Shown here one piece after another: positions 35,563 to 43,621 of a stretch of 64,000 nucleotides of DNA. The notes beneath the pieces were generated by a model. That model was given only the letters and a program-made list of their open reading frames with translations, made no database searches and was not told the DNA's origin. This DNA comes from an uncultured Paracoccaceae bacterium (GTDB taxonomy: Bacteria > Pseudomonadota > Alphaproteobacteria > Rhodobacterales > Rhodobacteraceae). Where the stretch lies: NCBI GenBank assembly GCA_947495795.1, contig CANMAI010000007.1, forward strand, positions 186,001 to 250,000. The letters run 5' to 3'. Made by a program: the position numbers and the translations under genes. Numbering within the stretch: position 1 is the first letter of the stretch; each line of letters starts with the position of its first letter.

Positions 35563-35580
35563 TTTGATCAAATGGTCAAA
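35563..35580. promoter_or_regulatory. Palindrome upstream of xdhA (possible operator)
   Basis: TTTGATCAAA (35563-35572) is a perfect 10-bp palindrome, followed by TGGTCAAA so that the TCAAA half-site repeats. It lies 9 to 26 bp before the xdhA start and also upstream of the opposing hydrolase. It may bind a LysR- or GntR-type purine regulator; no regulator gene is adjacent. Confidence 0.35.
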
Positions 35581-35658
35581 TTTGAGTGCAGCGTATTTGG
35601 CCGGGTTTGGCAAGGGGTGGGGTTGCGGTGCGTTGCTGCGGCGGGCAGGGTGCGGCGA

Positions 35659-36282
35659 ATGGAACCCGTGGTGCTTTTACATGGGCTGGGGCGGAGCAAG
35701 GGTTCGCTGCGGCAACTGGACAGGCGGCTGGCGGCGGCGGGCTTCACGACGCTGCGGCTCGGCTACCCTTCGCGCGATGAGGTGTTGGCCGATCTGGTGG
35801 CAGGGTTGGAGCCGCAATTGCCGAAGGAGGGCGCTGTTTCCTTTGTGGGACATTCGTTGGGCGGCGTTCTTTCCAAACATCTGATGCGCAGACTGCAGGA
35901 GGCGCGGCGTGGGCGGATCGTACAGCTTGGTGCGCCTAATCTTGGCAGTGCGTTGGCGGAACGCGTGGGCTTTCTCGGGCCGATCATGGGGCCGGTGATG
36001 GCGGAGCTGGAGCCAAGCGAGATGCCGGAAGCCGGGGTGCTGGATGACAGCGATCTGGAAATCGGGGCGATTGCGGGCACTGCAGCCTGGAAAGTATATG
36101 GTGCTGTAACCGGGATTGAAGGTGAGAATGACGGCAAGGTTTCGGTCGCCAGCGCATGGGGCGATGCGCCGCCGGAGCGACGGATCAAGCTTTCGGTGGC
36201 CCATTCCACGATGATGCACAACGAGGATGTCATCGCTGCGGTGATCTCGTTTCTAAAGACCGGGGCCTTTCCCGCGCCGTGA
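35659..36282 (+). CDS. Alpha/beta-hydrolase, lipase-like
   Basis: The start at ATG 35659 gives 207 residues beginning VVLLHGLGR (oxyanion HG motif near residues 8-10). The nucleophile elbow GHSLGGVLS is near residue 68, an acid in ENDGKVSV and the catalytic His in AHSTMMHNED. This is the triad order of small triacylglycerol lipase/PGAP1-like hydrolases. A paralogue with matching motifs is encoded at 41919-42524. It is divergent from xdhA and ends in a hairpin shared with the next, convergent gene. The substrate is unknown. Confidence 0.82.
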   Translation: MEPVVLLHGLGRSKGSLRQLDRRLAAAGFTTLRLGYPSRDEVLADLVAGLEPQLPKEGAVSFVGHSLGGVLSKHLMRRLQEARRGRIVQLGAPNLGSALAERVGFLGPIMGPVMAELEPSEMPEAGVLDDSDLEIGAIAGTAAWKVYGAVTGIEGENDGKVSVASAWGDAPPERRIKLSVAHSTMMHNEDVIAAVISFLKTGAFPAP

Positions 36283-36293
36283 GGGCGTGGGAA
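36269..36293. terminator. Hairpin between convergent genes
   Basis: TTCCCGCGCC (36269-36278) pairs with GGCGTGGGAA (36284-36293), with one G-T pair and a 5-base loop containing the hydrolase stop codon. There is no T-tail, so it is a weak candidate for a bidirectional terminator. Confidence 0.4.
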
Positions 36294-36300
36294 GCGGTCA

Positions 36301-36726
36301 TCAGGCCGAGACGGCATCTGGGCTGAACTGGGCCAAAAATTCTGGGCTTGGCGGGATCGGGGTGATGATGTCGATCAGGGTACCGTTGGGGGCCTGTGTG
36401 ATGAAGTGACGCTGGCCGAAAGGTTCCGACCGGAGAGGCAGGAGGAAGGGCAGGCCTTGTGCGGTTGCTTTCTCGTATTCGGCGTCGACATCCTCTACCT
36501 CGAAATTGAGGATCATTGCAGTGGTCGCGCCACGCCCTGCCTCAGGGATTGTCTCATGCGTTGGGGCGAGAAGGGCGATGTTGACGTTGTCATCCTCGGC
36601 GGACTGAAGGTGGATGTACCAGTCAGACGTGAAGGCACGGCCGAAGCGGAAATGCTGTTCGAAAAACCGGGCGGTTTCCTCAAGCAGGTTTGTCTGAATT
36701 ACGGGGTAGAACTGGGTGCATTTCAT
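36301..36726 (-). CDS. VOC-family (glyoxalase-like) protein
   Basis: The 141-residue protein starts at ATG 36726 (AAAGGAGAG upstream). It has two beta-alpha-beta-beta-beta units: [20 protein letters not shown] at the start and [37 protein letters not shown] later. Members bind a metal and act as glyoxalases, dioxygenases or antibiotic-binding proteins; the metal ligands are not clear by eye. It is divergent from a TetR gene, and the two share a 69-bp region with two palindromic operators, so it is very probably repressed by that TetR protein. Confidence 0.83.
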   Translation of the reverse strand: MKCTQFYPVIQTNLLEETARFFEQHFRFGRAFTSDWYIHLQSAEDDNVNIALLAPTHETIPEAGRGATTAMILNFEVEDVDAEYEKATAQGLPFLLPLRSEPFGQRHFITQAPNGTLIDIITPIPPSPEFLAQFSPDAVSA

Positions 36727-36749
36727 GGGTTTCTCTCCTTTCGCAAAAA

Positions 36750-36795
36750 ACATACAATCTGTATGTAGAATCGAAATAACATACAGGCTGCATGT
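36750..36795. promoter_or_regulatory. Two palindromic operators between VOC and TetR genes
   Basis: ACATACA-ATC-TGTATGT (36750-36766) is a perfect 17-bp palindrome. A second site, ACATACA-GGC-TGCATGT (36779-36795), has one mismatch and directly abuts the TetR start codon. The centres are 29 bp apart. Such paired sites between a TetR gene and its divergent target are the usual autoregulated arrangement. Confidence 0.8.
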
Positions 36796-37356
36796 ATGCA
36801 AGTAAGAAGATCGAATGAGGACCGCCGGGCTGCGACGCGAGGGGCCCTGCTTGGTGCGGCGCGCAGGCTTTTCGTCAAAAACGGGTATGCGGAGACCGGC
36901 ACGCCAGAGATCGTAGCGACTGCGGACGTGACGCGCGGTGCGCTCTATCATCACTTTCCCGACAAGGCGGCACTTCTTCGGGCCATTCTGGAGGATGAGG
37001 CGGCAGCGGTGGCGGCGGATCTGGCCAAGGTGGGGAGGGAGGATCCACTGCAATCGTTGCTGGATGGAGCCGAGGCCTATTTTCGCGCGATGGCCGTGCC
37101 GGGTCGAGTGCGCCTGTTGCTGATCGAAGGGCCAGCCGTTCTGGGGCCGGATGTGATGGCGGAGATCAGTGGCGGGCGGGATGCGGCGGAATTGCGGGCA
37201 GGGCTGGAGGCTCTGGGCTGCGAGTCAGATCTCGATGCGGTGACAGATATGCTGAGCGCTGCGTTTGACCGGGCAGCGCTTGAGGTGGCGGGAGGCGGCA
37301 GGATAGAAGCCTATCGGGCGGGACTGGAGCGGATGCTGCACGGGCTGTCTTCGTAA
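36796..37356 (+). CDS. TetR-family transcriptional regulator
   Basis: The 186-residue protein has an N-terminal TetR helix-turn-helix: [40 protein letters not shown] spans about residues 15-54, given here only by position. A C-terminal ligand domain rich in Ala, Leu and Arg follows. The ligand is unknown. It probably represses itself and the divergent VOC gene through the palindromes at 36750-36795. A hairpin at 37391-37411 may terminate it. Confidence 0.9.
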   Translation: MQVRRSNEDRRAATRGALLGAARRLFVKNGYAETGTPEIVATADVTRGALYHHFPDKAALLRAILEDEAAAVAADLAKVGREDPLQSLLDGAEAYFRAMAVPGRVRLLLIEGPAVLGPDVMAEISGGRDAAELRAGLEALGCESDLDAVTDMLSAAFDRAALEVAGGGRIEAYRAGLERMLHGLSS

Positions 37357-37390
37357 GGTAAATGAGCGCCCGACGGCGCATTACCCTTGA

Positions 37391-37411
37391 GCAGGGCCCT
37401 GGTGGCCCTGC
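37391..37411 (+). terminator. Hairpin downstream of the TetR gene
   Basis: GCAGGGCC (37391-37398) pairs perfectly with GGCCCTGC (37404-37411) around a 5-base loop, 35 bp after the stop of the TetR gene. No T-run follows, so termination is plausible but unproven. Confidence 0.4.
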
Positions 37412-37549
37412 GGCTGGCACCTGGAGCGTGTGTTTGACGTCTGAACGAATGTTGCTTGGGTTTTGAGTGCGGACGCATGAAGGCGATTGCTCGCTGAAGG
37501 GGGCTGGCCTCCGTGTGCGGTACATGAATAGGTTTTTGGGAGAATGGAT

Positions 37550-37909
37550 ATGCAGGTTGTGGGACTACATCATATACAACTCGCCATGCCGGTTGGTGAG
37601 GAGGCCGCGGCACGGAAATTCTATGGCGGGGTGCTCGGCTTTGTAGAGGTGGAGAAGCCTCCGGCGCTGCGTGAGCGAGGGGGATGCTGGTTTGAGGCGG
37701 GCGTTGTTCGGGTGCATCTCGGGGTAGAGGCAGATTTTCGTGCTGCCGCGAAGGCCCATCCCTGTTTTCTGGTGGCGAGTATTCAAGTGTGGACGGCCCA
37801 TTTCGCGAAGCTGGATATCCGATTTGATCCAGATGATGCGATACCTGACGTAGTCCGCGGCTATATCTGGGACCCTTTTGGCAATCGGATCGAGATTATG
37901 GAGCGTTGA
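37550..37909 (+). CDS. VOC-family (glyoxalase/bleomycin-resistance) protein
   Basis: The 119-residue single-module VOC protein opens QVVGLHHIQLAMPVGEEAAARKFYGGVLGF (positions 2-31, abbreviated here by its ends) and ends with VRGYIWDPFGNRIEIMER, the classical C-terminal strand with a metal-ligand Glu. A His at residue 7-8, a His in RVHLGVE and that Glu would form the site. The start at 37550 is favoured by GGGAG 7 bases upstream; ATG 37544 is also possible. It directly precedes dnaE with a 39-bp gap. Substrate unknown. Confidence 0.82.
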   Translation: MQVVGLHHIQLAMPVGEEAAARKFYGGVLGFVEVEKPPALRERGGCWFEAGVVRVHLGVEADFRAAAKAHPCFLVASIQVWTAHFAKLDIRFDPDDAIPDVVRGYIWDPFGNRIEIMER

Positions 37910-37948
37910 GGGATGGCGCGGGGTGATGGCTTGGGATAGCGTTTTGCC

Positions 37949-40900
37949 ATGACAAAAGCACCGCGATTCATCCATCTCCGCCTTCACTCTCCTTACTCTC
38001 TTCTGGAAGGTGCCGTTTCGCTGAAGGCCCTGCCAGCCCTGTGCAAGGCGGACGGCCAACCTGCTGTTGCGGTGACCGATACCGGAAACATGTTTGGTGC
38101 GCTGGAGTTTTCCGAAGGTGCTGCGCGGGAGGGTATTCAACCCATTCTGGGCTGCCAGATGGATCTGGCCTATGCGCCTGCTGTGCGGCCCGGGGACCGG
38201 GCACCTGAGCCGCGTGCGCTTGTGCTGTTGGCACAGGATGAGGTGGGTTACGGGCATCTGATGAAGCTCAATTCCTGTGCGTTTCTGGAGAGCGGAGATC
38301 TGGCGCCGCATATCACTCTGGAAGAACTGGAGGCGCATTCGGAGGGGGTGATTTGCCTGACTGGCGGCGCGGAAGGACCGCTGGGCCAGTTTCTGCAGGA
38401 CGGGCAGCGAGAGAAGGCCGAGGCCTTGCTTTCCCGTTTGGCAGGGATTTTTGGCGACCGGGTTTACGTTGAAATTCAAAGGCATGGGCCAGATGGCGGG
38501 CGAACCGAAGCGGAGGAGGCGACGGAGCGTGGGTTTGTTGAAATGGCCTATGCGATGGATCTGCCGCTGGTGGCGACCAACAATGTGTTTTTCCCCAAGC
38601 GCGATATGTATGACGCGCATGATGCGCTGATCTGCATCGCCGACGGGGCCTATGTGGACCAATCCGAGGGGCGGCGGCGGCTGACGCCGGAGCATTGCTT
38701 CAAGACCCAAGATGAGATGGTTCGGCTGTTTGCTGATCTGCCGGAAGCCATCGAGAACACACTGGAGATAGCACAGCGCTGTGCTGTGCGCGCGCATTTG
38801 CGGGACCCTATTCTGCCGAAATTTGCCGATGACGAAATTGAAGAGTTGCGGCGGCAATCTGTTGAAGGACTGAAGGCGCGGTTGGCTGTTATTCCGCACG
38901 CGGCGGAGGTGGAAGAGTATGAGAAGCGGCTGGAATTCGAGCTCGGGATCATCGAGGGGATGGGGTTCCCGGGATACTTTCTGATCGTGGCCGATTTCAT
39001 CAAATGGGCGAAGGACCACAACATTCCGGTCGGGCCCGGAAGGGGCTCTGGCGCGGGCTCTCTGGTGGCTTACGCTCTGACAATTACGGATCTCGATCCG
39101 CTTCGCTATGGCCTTCTTTTTGAACGCTTTTTGAACCCGGAGCGGGTTTCGATGCCGGATTTCGATATCGACTTCTGCATGGACCGCCGGGAGGAGGTTA
39201 TCACGTATGTGCAGGAGAAATACGGGCGGGATCGGGTGGCGCAGATCATCACGTTCGGCGCGCTTCTGAGCAAGGCTGCGGTGCGCGATGTGGGGCGGGT
39301 TTTACAGATGCCGTATGGGCAGGTGGATCGGCTTTCGAAGATGATCCCTGTGGAAGGGGTGAAACCTGTTTCGATTGAGAAGGCGCTGGCGGATGAGCCG
39401 CGTCTGCGGGAGGAAGCCTCGCGCGAGGAGGTTGTGGCCCGGATGCTCGACTATGCGCAGAAGGTGGAGGGCCTGCTGCGCAATGCCTCGACCCATGCTG
39501 CGGGCGTGGTCATCGGGGACCGGCCTTTGGACGAGCTGGTGCCGCTTTATCAGGATCCACGCTCGGATATGCCGGCGACGCAGTTCAATATGAAGTGGGT
39601 TGAGCCCGCTGGACTTGTGAAATTCGACTTTCTGGGGCTCAAGACCCTTACTGTCGTCCAGAATGCTTTAGATATTCTTAAGGCGCGGGGCGTGGAGGTG
39701 GATATCGGGGCTATTCCGCTGGACGATCCGGCGTCCTATGAAGTGTATTCCAGCGCCAATACCGTAGCCGTGTTTCAGGTGGAAAGCTCAGGCATGCGGG
39801 ATGCGCTGCGGCAGATGAAGCCCGATTGCATAGAGGATATTATCGCGCTTGTGGCGCTTTACCGACCGGGGCCGATGGAGAATATTCCCAAGTTCTGCAA
39901 CGTGAAAAACGGGCGTGAGGAGCGGGAGGGCATCCATCCGCTGATCGATAGTATCCTGGATGAGACCCAGGGAATTATCGTTTATCAGGAACAGGTTATG
40001 GAGATTGCCCGGAAGATGGCCGGGTACTCTCTGGGCGGTGCGGACATGCTGCGGCGTGCGATGGGCAAGAAGATCCAGGCGGCGATGGATGCGGAACGAC
40101 CGAAGTTTCTGGAAGGTGCTGCCGGCAATGGCGTGGACGGGAAGAAGGCGCTGGAGGTTTGGAACCTTCTCGACAAGTTTGCCAACTACGGGTTCAACAA
40201 AAGCCATGCGGCGGCCTATGCGGTTGTTTCCTATCAAACGGCTTGGTTGAAGGCGAACTATCCGGTGGAGTTCATGGCCGCCGTGATGAACTGCGATCTG
40301 CATCTGACGGACAAACTAAACGTTTACAAGCAAGAGGTTGACCGGCTGGAGATCGAAATGATCCCGCCCTGTGTGAACCGCTCCGAAGCGGTGTTTTCCG
40401 TCAAGGACGGGAAGATTTTGTATGCGCTTGGGGCGCTGAAAAACGTAGGCGTCGAGGCGATGCGGATGATTGTGGCCGCGCGGGAGGCGGGGCCATTCCG
40501 GGATGTGTTTGATTTCGCGCGCAGGGTTGATTTGAAGCGTGTGGGCAAGCGGCCTTTGGAGATGCTGGCGCGGTCTGGCGCGTTTGATGCTCTGGATGGC
40601 AACCGGCGAAAAGTGTTTGAGAGCCTGGATGCTTTGGTTGCGTTTTCAAGCACTTGCCATGAGGAAAAGGCGTCCTCCCAGATCTCCATGTTTGGCGATG
40701 GAGGCGAGGAATTGCCCGCGCCCCGACTGCCGATGCCGGAGGATTGGATGCCGACGGAGCGGTTGGGGGAGGAGCATCAGGCGGTGGGGTTTTACCTCTC
40801 CGGGCATCCGTTGGACGACTATATGGGTGCGTTGAAACGCCAGAGAGTGTTGATGCTGGAGGATGTTGCAGCGCAGGCGCGGGGCGGGCCGAAGGCGGTG

Positions 40901-41392
40901 AAGATGGCCGGGTCCGTTGCTTCGAAACAGGAGAGGAAATCGGCGCGGGGAAATCGGTTTGCTTTTGTGCAACTATCTGATCCGACAGGACTTTATGAGG
41001 TTACAGTCTTTTCCGACACGCTGGAGGAAGCCCGTGACTTGCTGGAGCCGGGACAGAATGTGGTGCTGGCGGTGGAGGCGACTTTGGAGAGCGATCAGCT
41101 GAAGCTGCTGGCGCGGGGTGTGCAGCCGATTGACGGGGCTGTAGCAGGGGCGGCGCCTGCCGGGCTGAAGATTTATGTGAATGATCCCAACGCTCTAGGC
41201 TCCGTTGCCACGCGGCTGGATGAGGCGGCGAAGGGTGGCGGCAGGGCGCGGGGGCCGGTGAACCTGATCCTCATACATCCCGACTTGCCGGGGGATGTGG
41301 AGATCGAACTGCCGGAGAAATACCCGGTGACACCGCAGATCATGGGCGCGATCAAGCATGTGGCCGGGGTGGCGCATGTGGAGGAGTTTTGA
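37949..41392 (+). CDS. dnaE: DNA polymerase III alpha subunit
   Basis: The 1147-residue protein is the replicative C-family polymerase. It has an N-terminal PHP domain (FIHLRLHSPYSLLEGAVS at 7-24), the palm with PGRGSGAGSLVAYA near 362-375 and the catalytic aspartates in PDFDIDF (Asp404, 406, 408). Fingers and tandem helix-hairpin-helix regions follow, then an OB-fold near 980-1060 and a C-terminal tau-binding domain. The length is typical for alphaproteobacterial DnaE1. A copy of the 42-bp phased repeat begins 3 bp after the stop. Confidence 0.97.
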   Translation: MTKAPRFIHLRLHSPYSLLEGAVSLKALPALCKADGQPAVAVTDTGNMFGALEFSEGAAREGIQPILGCQMDLAYAPAVRPGDRAPEPRALVLLAQDEVGYGHLMKLNSCAFLESGDLAPHITLEELEAHSEGVICLTGGAEGPLGQFLQDGQREKAEALLSRLAGIFGDRVYVEIQRHGPDGGRTEAEEATERGFVEMAYAMDLPLVATNNVFFPKRDMYDAHDALICIADGAYVDQSEGRRRLTPEHCFKTQDEMVRLFADLPEAIENTLEIAQRCAVRAHLRDPILPKFADDEIEELRRQSVEGLKARLAVIPHAAEVEEYEKRLEFELGIIEGMGFPGYFLIVADFIKWAKDHNIPVGPGRGSGAGSLVAYALTITDLDPLRYGLLFERFLNPERVSMPDFDIDFCMDRREEVITYVQEKYGRDRVAQIITFGALLSKAAVRDVGRVLQMPYGQVDRLSKMIPVEGVKPVSIEKALADEPRLREEASREEVVARMLDYAQKVEGLLRNASTHAAGVVIGDRPLDELVPLYQDPRSDMPATQFNMKWVEPAGLVKFDFLGLKTLTVVQNALDILKARGVEVDIGAIPLDDPASYEVYSSANTVAVFQVESSGMRDALRQMKPDCIEDIIALVALYRPGPMENIPKFCNVKNGREEREGIHPLIDSILDETQGIIVYQEQVMEIARKMAGYSLGGADMLRRAMGKKIQAAMDAERPKFLEGAAGNGVDGKKALEVWNLLDKFANYGFNKSHAAAYAVVSYQTAWLKANYPVEFMAAVMNCDLHLTDKLNVYKQEVDRLEIEMIPPCVNRSEAVFSVKDGKILYALGALKNVGVEAMRMIVAAREAGPFRDVFDFARRVDLKRVGKRPLEMLARSGAFDALDGNRRKVFESLDALVAFSSTCHEEKASSQISMFGDGGEELPAPRLPMPEDWMPTERLGEEHQAVGFYLSGHPLDDYMGALKRQRVLMLEDVAAQARGGPKAVKMAGSVASKQERKSARGNRFAFVQLSDPTGLYEVTVFSDTLEEARDLLEPGQNVVLAVEATLESDQLKLLARGVQPIDGAVAGAAPAGLKIYVNDPNALGSVATRLDEAAKGGGRARGPVNLILIHPDLPGDVEIELPEKYPVTPQIMGAIKHVAGVAHVEEF

Positions 41393-41394
41393 AA

Positions 41395-41436
41395 GCTGGG
41401 TTTGGTATGGTTTCGGTACGGCTTTGGTAATGTGAC
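41395..41436. repeat. 42-bp helically phased TTTGGTA repeat, copy 2
   Basis: TTTGGTA, TTCGGTA and TTTGGTA start at 41401, 41412 and 41423, again exactly 11 bp apart and ending in ATGTGAC. It matches copy 1 (9629-9670) at 36 of 42 positions and begins 3 bp after the dnaE stop codon. Confidence 0.6.
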
Positions 41437-41442
41437 AAAACT

Positions 41443-41478
41443 CCTCGGGAATTGCGAGGTAAAGGTTTTGCTTACCTC
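41443..41478 (+). promoter_or_regulatory. Overlapping alternative hairpins after dnaE
   Basis: CCTCG (41443-41447 region) can pair with CGAGG (41455-41459), or GAGGTAA (41456-41462) can pair with TTACCTC (41472-41478); the two stems share GAGG and exclude each other. Possible terminator or attenuator-like structure; no T-run or leader peptide is seen. Confidence 0.3.
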
Positions 41479-41876
41479 CCTTTGAACTAGGCAAATTGTG
41501 ATTTTGGATCCGGCTTCTGGAGAGCTGATCATGGTTGCGCTCCATACGGGCTTGATAGCTGCGGCAAGGCCGGAAGGCGTTGATACTTGTACACCTGATG
41601 GTGCCGCTTCGGGCGATGCGCATCGTTACGTGACGGGGCTGGGTGAGGCAGGGCCGTGCAGGAGGAAGGGTGCTGTGGGCAGAGCGTTTTGATCGACATG
41701 GCCCCCGTTGTGGATAATGCCGAAGCGACGATTGCCAAGATGAAGATCATGGTGGCGGCGCTGACCCCGCGGAACTGTACCGCCCGATTCTCGCTTGGCA
41801 GTTGGATGTGTGGCGGTCTGCTACCTTGTGACCGAGATGCGTTTTAAAGCCGGAGATGCGGGCTTCTGGCGCGCTA

Positions 41877-41902
41877 TGGTGGGTTAGCACCCACCCTACG
41901 GG
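41877..41902. repeat. Dispersed 26-bp hairpin repeat, copy 2
   Basis: GGTGGGT-tagc-ACCCACC forms a 7-bp stem, followed by CTACGGG. It matches 11021-11046 at 23 of 26 positions and lies 17 bp beyond the 3' end of the minus-strand hydrolase gene. Confidence 0.65.
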
Positions 41903-41918
41903 CTGGGGCGGCATTGTG

Positions 41919-42524
41919 CTATCGGGCGGTTTCTGCCGCGTGCAGGAATGTGAGCGTCTGATCGATCACGCGTTTATCCATCATCATGAAGGAGTGGAGG
42001 ACGGGAAGAGTGGCGTGGTTGCCGCGCGGGGACGCGGCGATGGCGCTTTTCACGGTAACGACGCCATCGTTGGGGCCGTGGATGCCCGAATACTCACCGA
42101 GGCCCGTTGGGCCAGCAGTGCCTGCGATGGCGGCGACATCGAGATTGCTGATCTCCTGAGGTCCATCTTCCAGATCCTTGAGGATCGGGCCGAGGAGGGG
42201 GCCGAGGGGTTCGGCTATTTTGGCCAGCGGCGAGCCGAGATTGGGCGAGCCGAGCTGCACAACGCGGCCCCGGCGTTCAGGTGGCAGGCCTGCCATGAGC
42301 CGCAGCGCGAGAAGGCCGCCGAGGGAGTGGCCGACCATATGGACGCGGCCTTCCTTCGGCATGTCCTCTTCGAGCCGTGCTGCGATATCGGCAAGGCCGC
42401 CATTGCGGCTGTTGTACCAGACTGTTTTGGTGGCAAAGCCTGCCTCTGACAGGAAATGCTCCATCCGCCAAAGGCTGACAGGTGTGCGGGCGAGGCCGTG
42501 GATGAGGACGACTGTGGTGGGCAT
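41919..42524 (-). CDS. Alpha/beta-hydrolase, lipase-like (paralogue)
   Basis: The 201-residue hydrolase opens VVLIHGLARTPVSLWRM (oxyanion HG motif), with the nucleophile elbow GHSLGGLLALRL near residue 65, the acid in GPNDGVVTV and the catalytic His in VLHSFMMMD. The overall design and the QLGSPNLGS segment mirror the hydrolase at 35659-36282 (QLGAPNLGS), so they are paralogues. It overlaps slyX by ATGA (42522-42526), suggesting coupling. The substrate is unknown. Confidence 0.82.
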   Translation of the reverse strand: MPTTVVLIHGLARTPVSLWRMEHFLSEAGFATKTVWYNSRNGGLADIAARLEEDMPKEGRVHMVGHSLGGLLALRLMAGLPPERRGRVVQLGSPNLGSPLAKIAEPLGPLLGPILKDLEDGPQEISNLDVAAIAGTAGPTGLGEYSGIHGPNDGVVTVKSAIAASPRGNHATLPVLHSFMMMDKRVIDQTLTFLHAAETAR

Positions 42525-42727
42525 CAGTAATGGGGCGGAGGGGTATCCGCAAAGGTGGCGGAGCCTGACTGATCGGATGCTGCGGCTTGCGTTAGCAACA
42601 GATCGACATGTGTGCGGAGATGCTTGATCTCTTTCTCCTGCGCCTGAATGACGGAAGACATATCCTCCATCTCGCGAGTGAGATGCGCGAGGGTTTCTTC
42701 CAGTTGTGTAATCCGGTGCTCTGCCAT
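42524..42727 (-). CDS. slyX: SlyX family protein
   Basis: The 67-residue protein from ATG 42727 is a short coiled coil (ITQLEETLAHLTREMEDMSS and IQAQEKEIKHLRTHVDLLL) ending in TPPPHY, the conserved SlyX C-terminus. SlyX is widespread in proteobacteria and its function is unknown. The frame extends upstream to 42769 but without a better site. It is coupled to the downstream hydrolase by a 4-bp overlap. Confidence 0.85.
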   Translation of the reverse strand: MAEHRITQLEETLAHLTREMEDMSSVIQAQEKEIKHLRTHVDLLLTQAAASDQSGSATFADTPPPHY

Positions 42728-42863
42728 GAATGATCCTTTTGTCACAGACAGATGCATCAGATGGCGCACATTTTAAAGGGGTGAGCGCTGTGTTTTTGAG
42801 CTGGGGCCTCGACAGGGGGCGGTGCGGGGCCTAGATCAGGCAGCGACTGTGAAGAGGTTTGGT

Positions 42864-43331
42864 ATGGCGTTGGACGAGAGAGACTTGCGGGATGCGCTGG
42901 GGTGTTTTGCCACCGGCGTGACGGTGGTGACGACGCTGTGCGATCAGGGCAGGCTCGGCATGACGGCGAACAGCTTTGCCTCCGTCTCGCTCGATCCGCC
43001 CTTGGTGCTGTGGTCGCCCGCACGAAAATCCTCGCGGTTTCCGGCATTCGAGGCCGCTTCGCATTTCGCGATCCATGTGCTTGCGGCTGATCAGCAGGCG
43101 CTCTCAGACAGGTTCGCGATGGAGGGGCTGGATTTCGACGGGATCGAAACGGAGCCGGGGATCGGCGATGCGCCGCTTTTGTCAGGCTGTGCGGCGCGGT
43201 TCGAATGCGCCCATGCTGCCGGGCATGATGGCGGGGATCACCTGATCGTTGTGGGAGAGGTGCTGCGGATGGAGGCTTCCGGTGCGGCGCCGCTGCTCTA
43301 CCATCGGGGGGGATACGCCAGTCTGGGTTGA
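42864..43331 (+). CDS. Flavin reductase family protein
   Basis: The 155-residue protein has the flavin-reductase (HpaC-like) signature: LRDALGCFATGVTVVTTL at the start, GMTANSFASVSLDPPLVLWSP near 32-52, and FAIHVLAADQQALSDRFA. It reduces FMN or FAD with NAD(P)H, often for a two-component monooxygenase. No oxygenase partner is directly adjacent; the nearest is the ABM-domain gene 300 bp away on the other strand. ATG 42864 follows GAGG. Another in-frame start at 42822 is possible. Confidence 0.87.
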   Translation: MALDERDLRDALGCFATGVTVVTTLCDQGRLGMTANSFASVSLDPPLVLWSPARKSSRFPAFEAASHFAIHVLAADQQALSDRFAMEGLDFDGIETEPGIGDAPLLSGCAARFECAHAAGHDGGDHLIVVGEVLRMEASGAAPLLYHRGGYASLG

Positions 43332-43420
43332 GTGTTTGGGTCTGCCGAAATGACCGGGATGCGAATTTTACAGACCTTCGTTTTGTTTGACTGAATGTCC
43401 GCTTGGAGAAAAATCCCGGC

Positions 43421-43520
43421 TTAAGGCGTTTCGACTTAAGCTTGAATCGCTTTTCGCTGCCCTTCGCTCGAATGCGAAGAGCGATGCGGGGTGTCTCAAG
43501 TCAAAGTCGAAACGCTATAG
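43421..43520. repeat. Palindromic-ended element (copy B, complete)
   Basis: The left terminus (TAAGGCGTTTCGACTTA, from 43422) and right terminus (AAAGTCGAAACGCTATAG, ending 43520) are inverted copies of one sequence, about 100 bp apart. It shares termini with elements near 15988, 52871 and 58002. It occupies a 290-bp gap and carries no gene. Confidence 0.75.
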
Positions 43521-43621
43521 TGGGTGGTTCCATAACTCAGTCATTGATTGTCCGGTGGCCTGATCCACATCGAAGACCCGGCCGGTTGCTGGCTCTCCAG
43601 AAACGGTTGCCCGCTAGCACA

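Larger units (their letters stand above)
41393..41918. other. Intergenic region after dnaE (526 bp, no convincing gene)
   Basis: Short frames are present (for example 41529-41750 minus), but none has a ribosome site plus protein-like composition. The region holds the second 42-bp phased repeat (41395-41436), two mutually exclusive hairpins (41443-41459 and 41456-41478), one perfect DnaA-box 9-mer (TGTGGATAA, 41709-41717) and the second dispersed hairpin repeat (41877-41902). Confidence 0.6.

Noticed and set aside
41709-41717. Perfect DnaA box as part of a replication origin
   Set aside because: A single box without AT-rich unwinding region or box cluster; noted only with the nrdJ boxes.
41529-41750. 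Minus-strand 73-codon frame with a hydrophobic start
   Set aside because: No ribosome site, non-conserved-looking C-terminal half rich in Pro/His; kept as non-coding.
42855-42866. TTTGGTATGG before the flavin reductase as a third phased-array copy
   Set aside because: Only one heptamer is present, without the 11-bp phasing or the ATGTGAC end.
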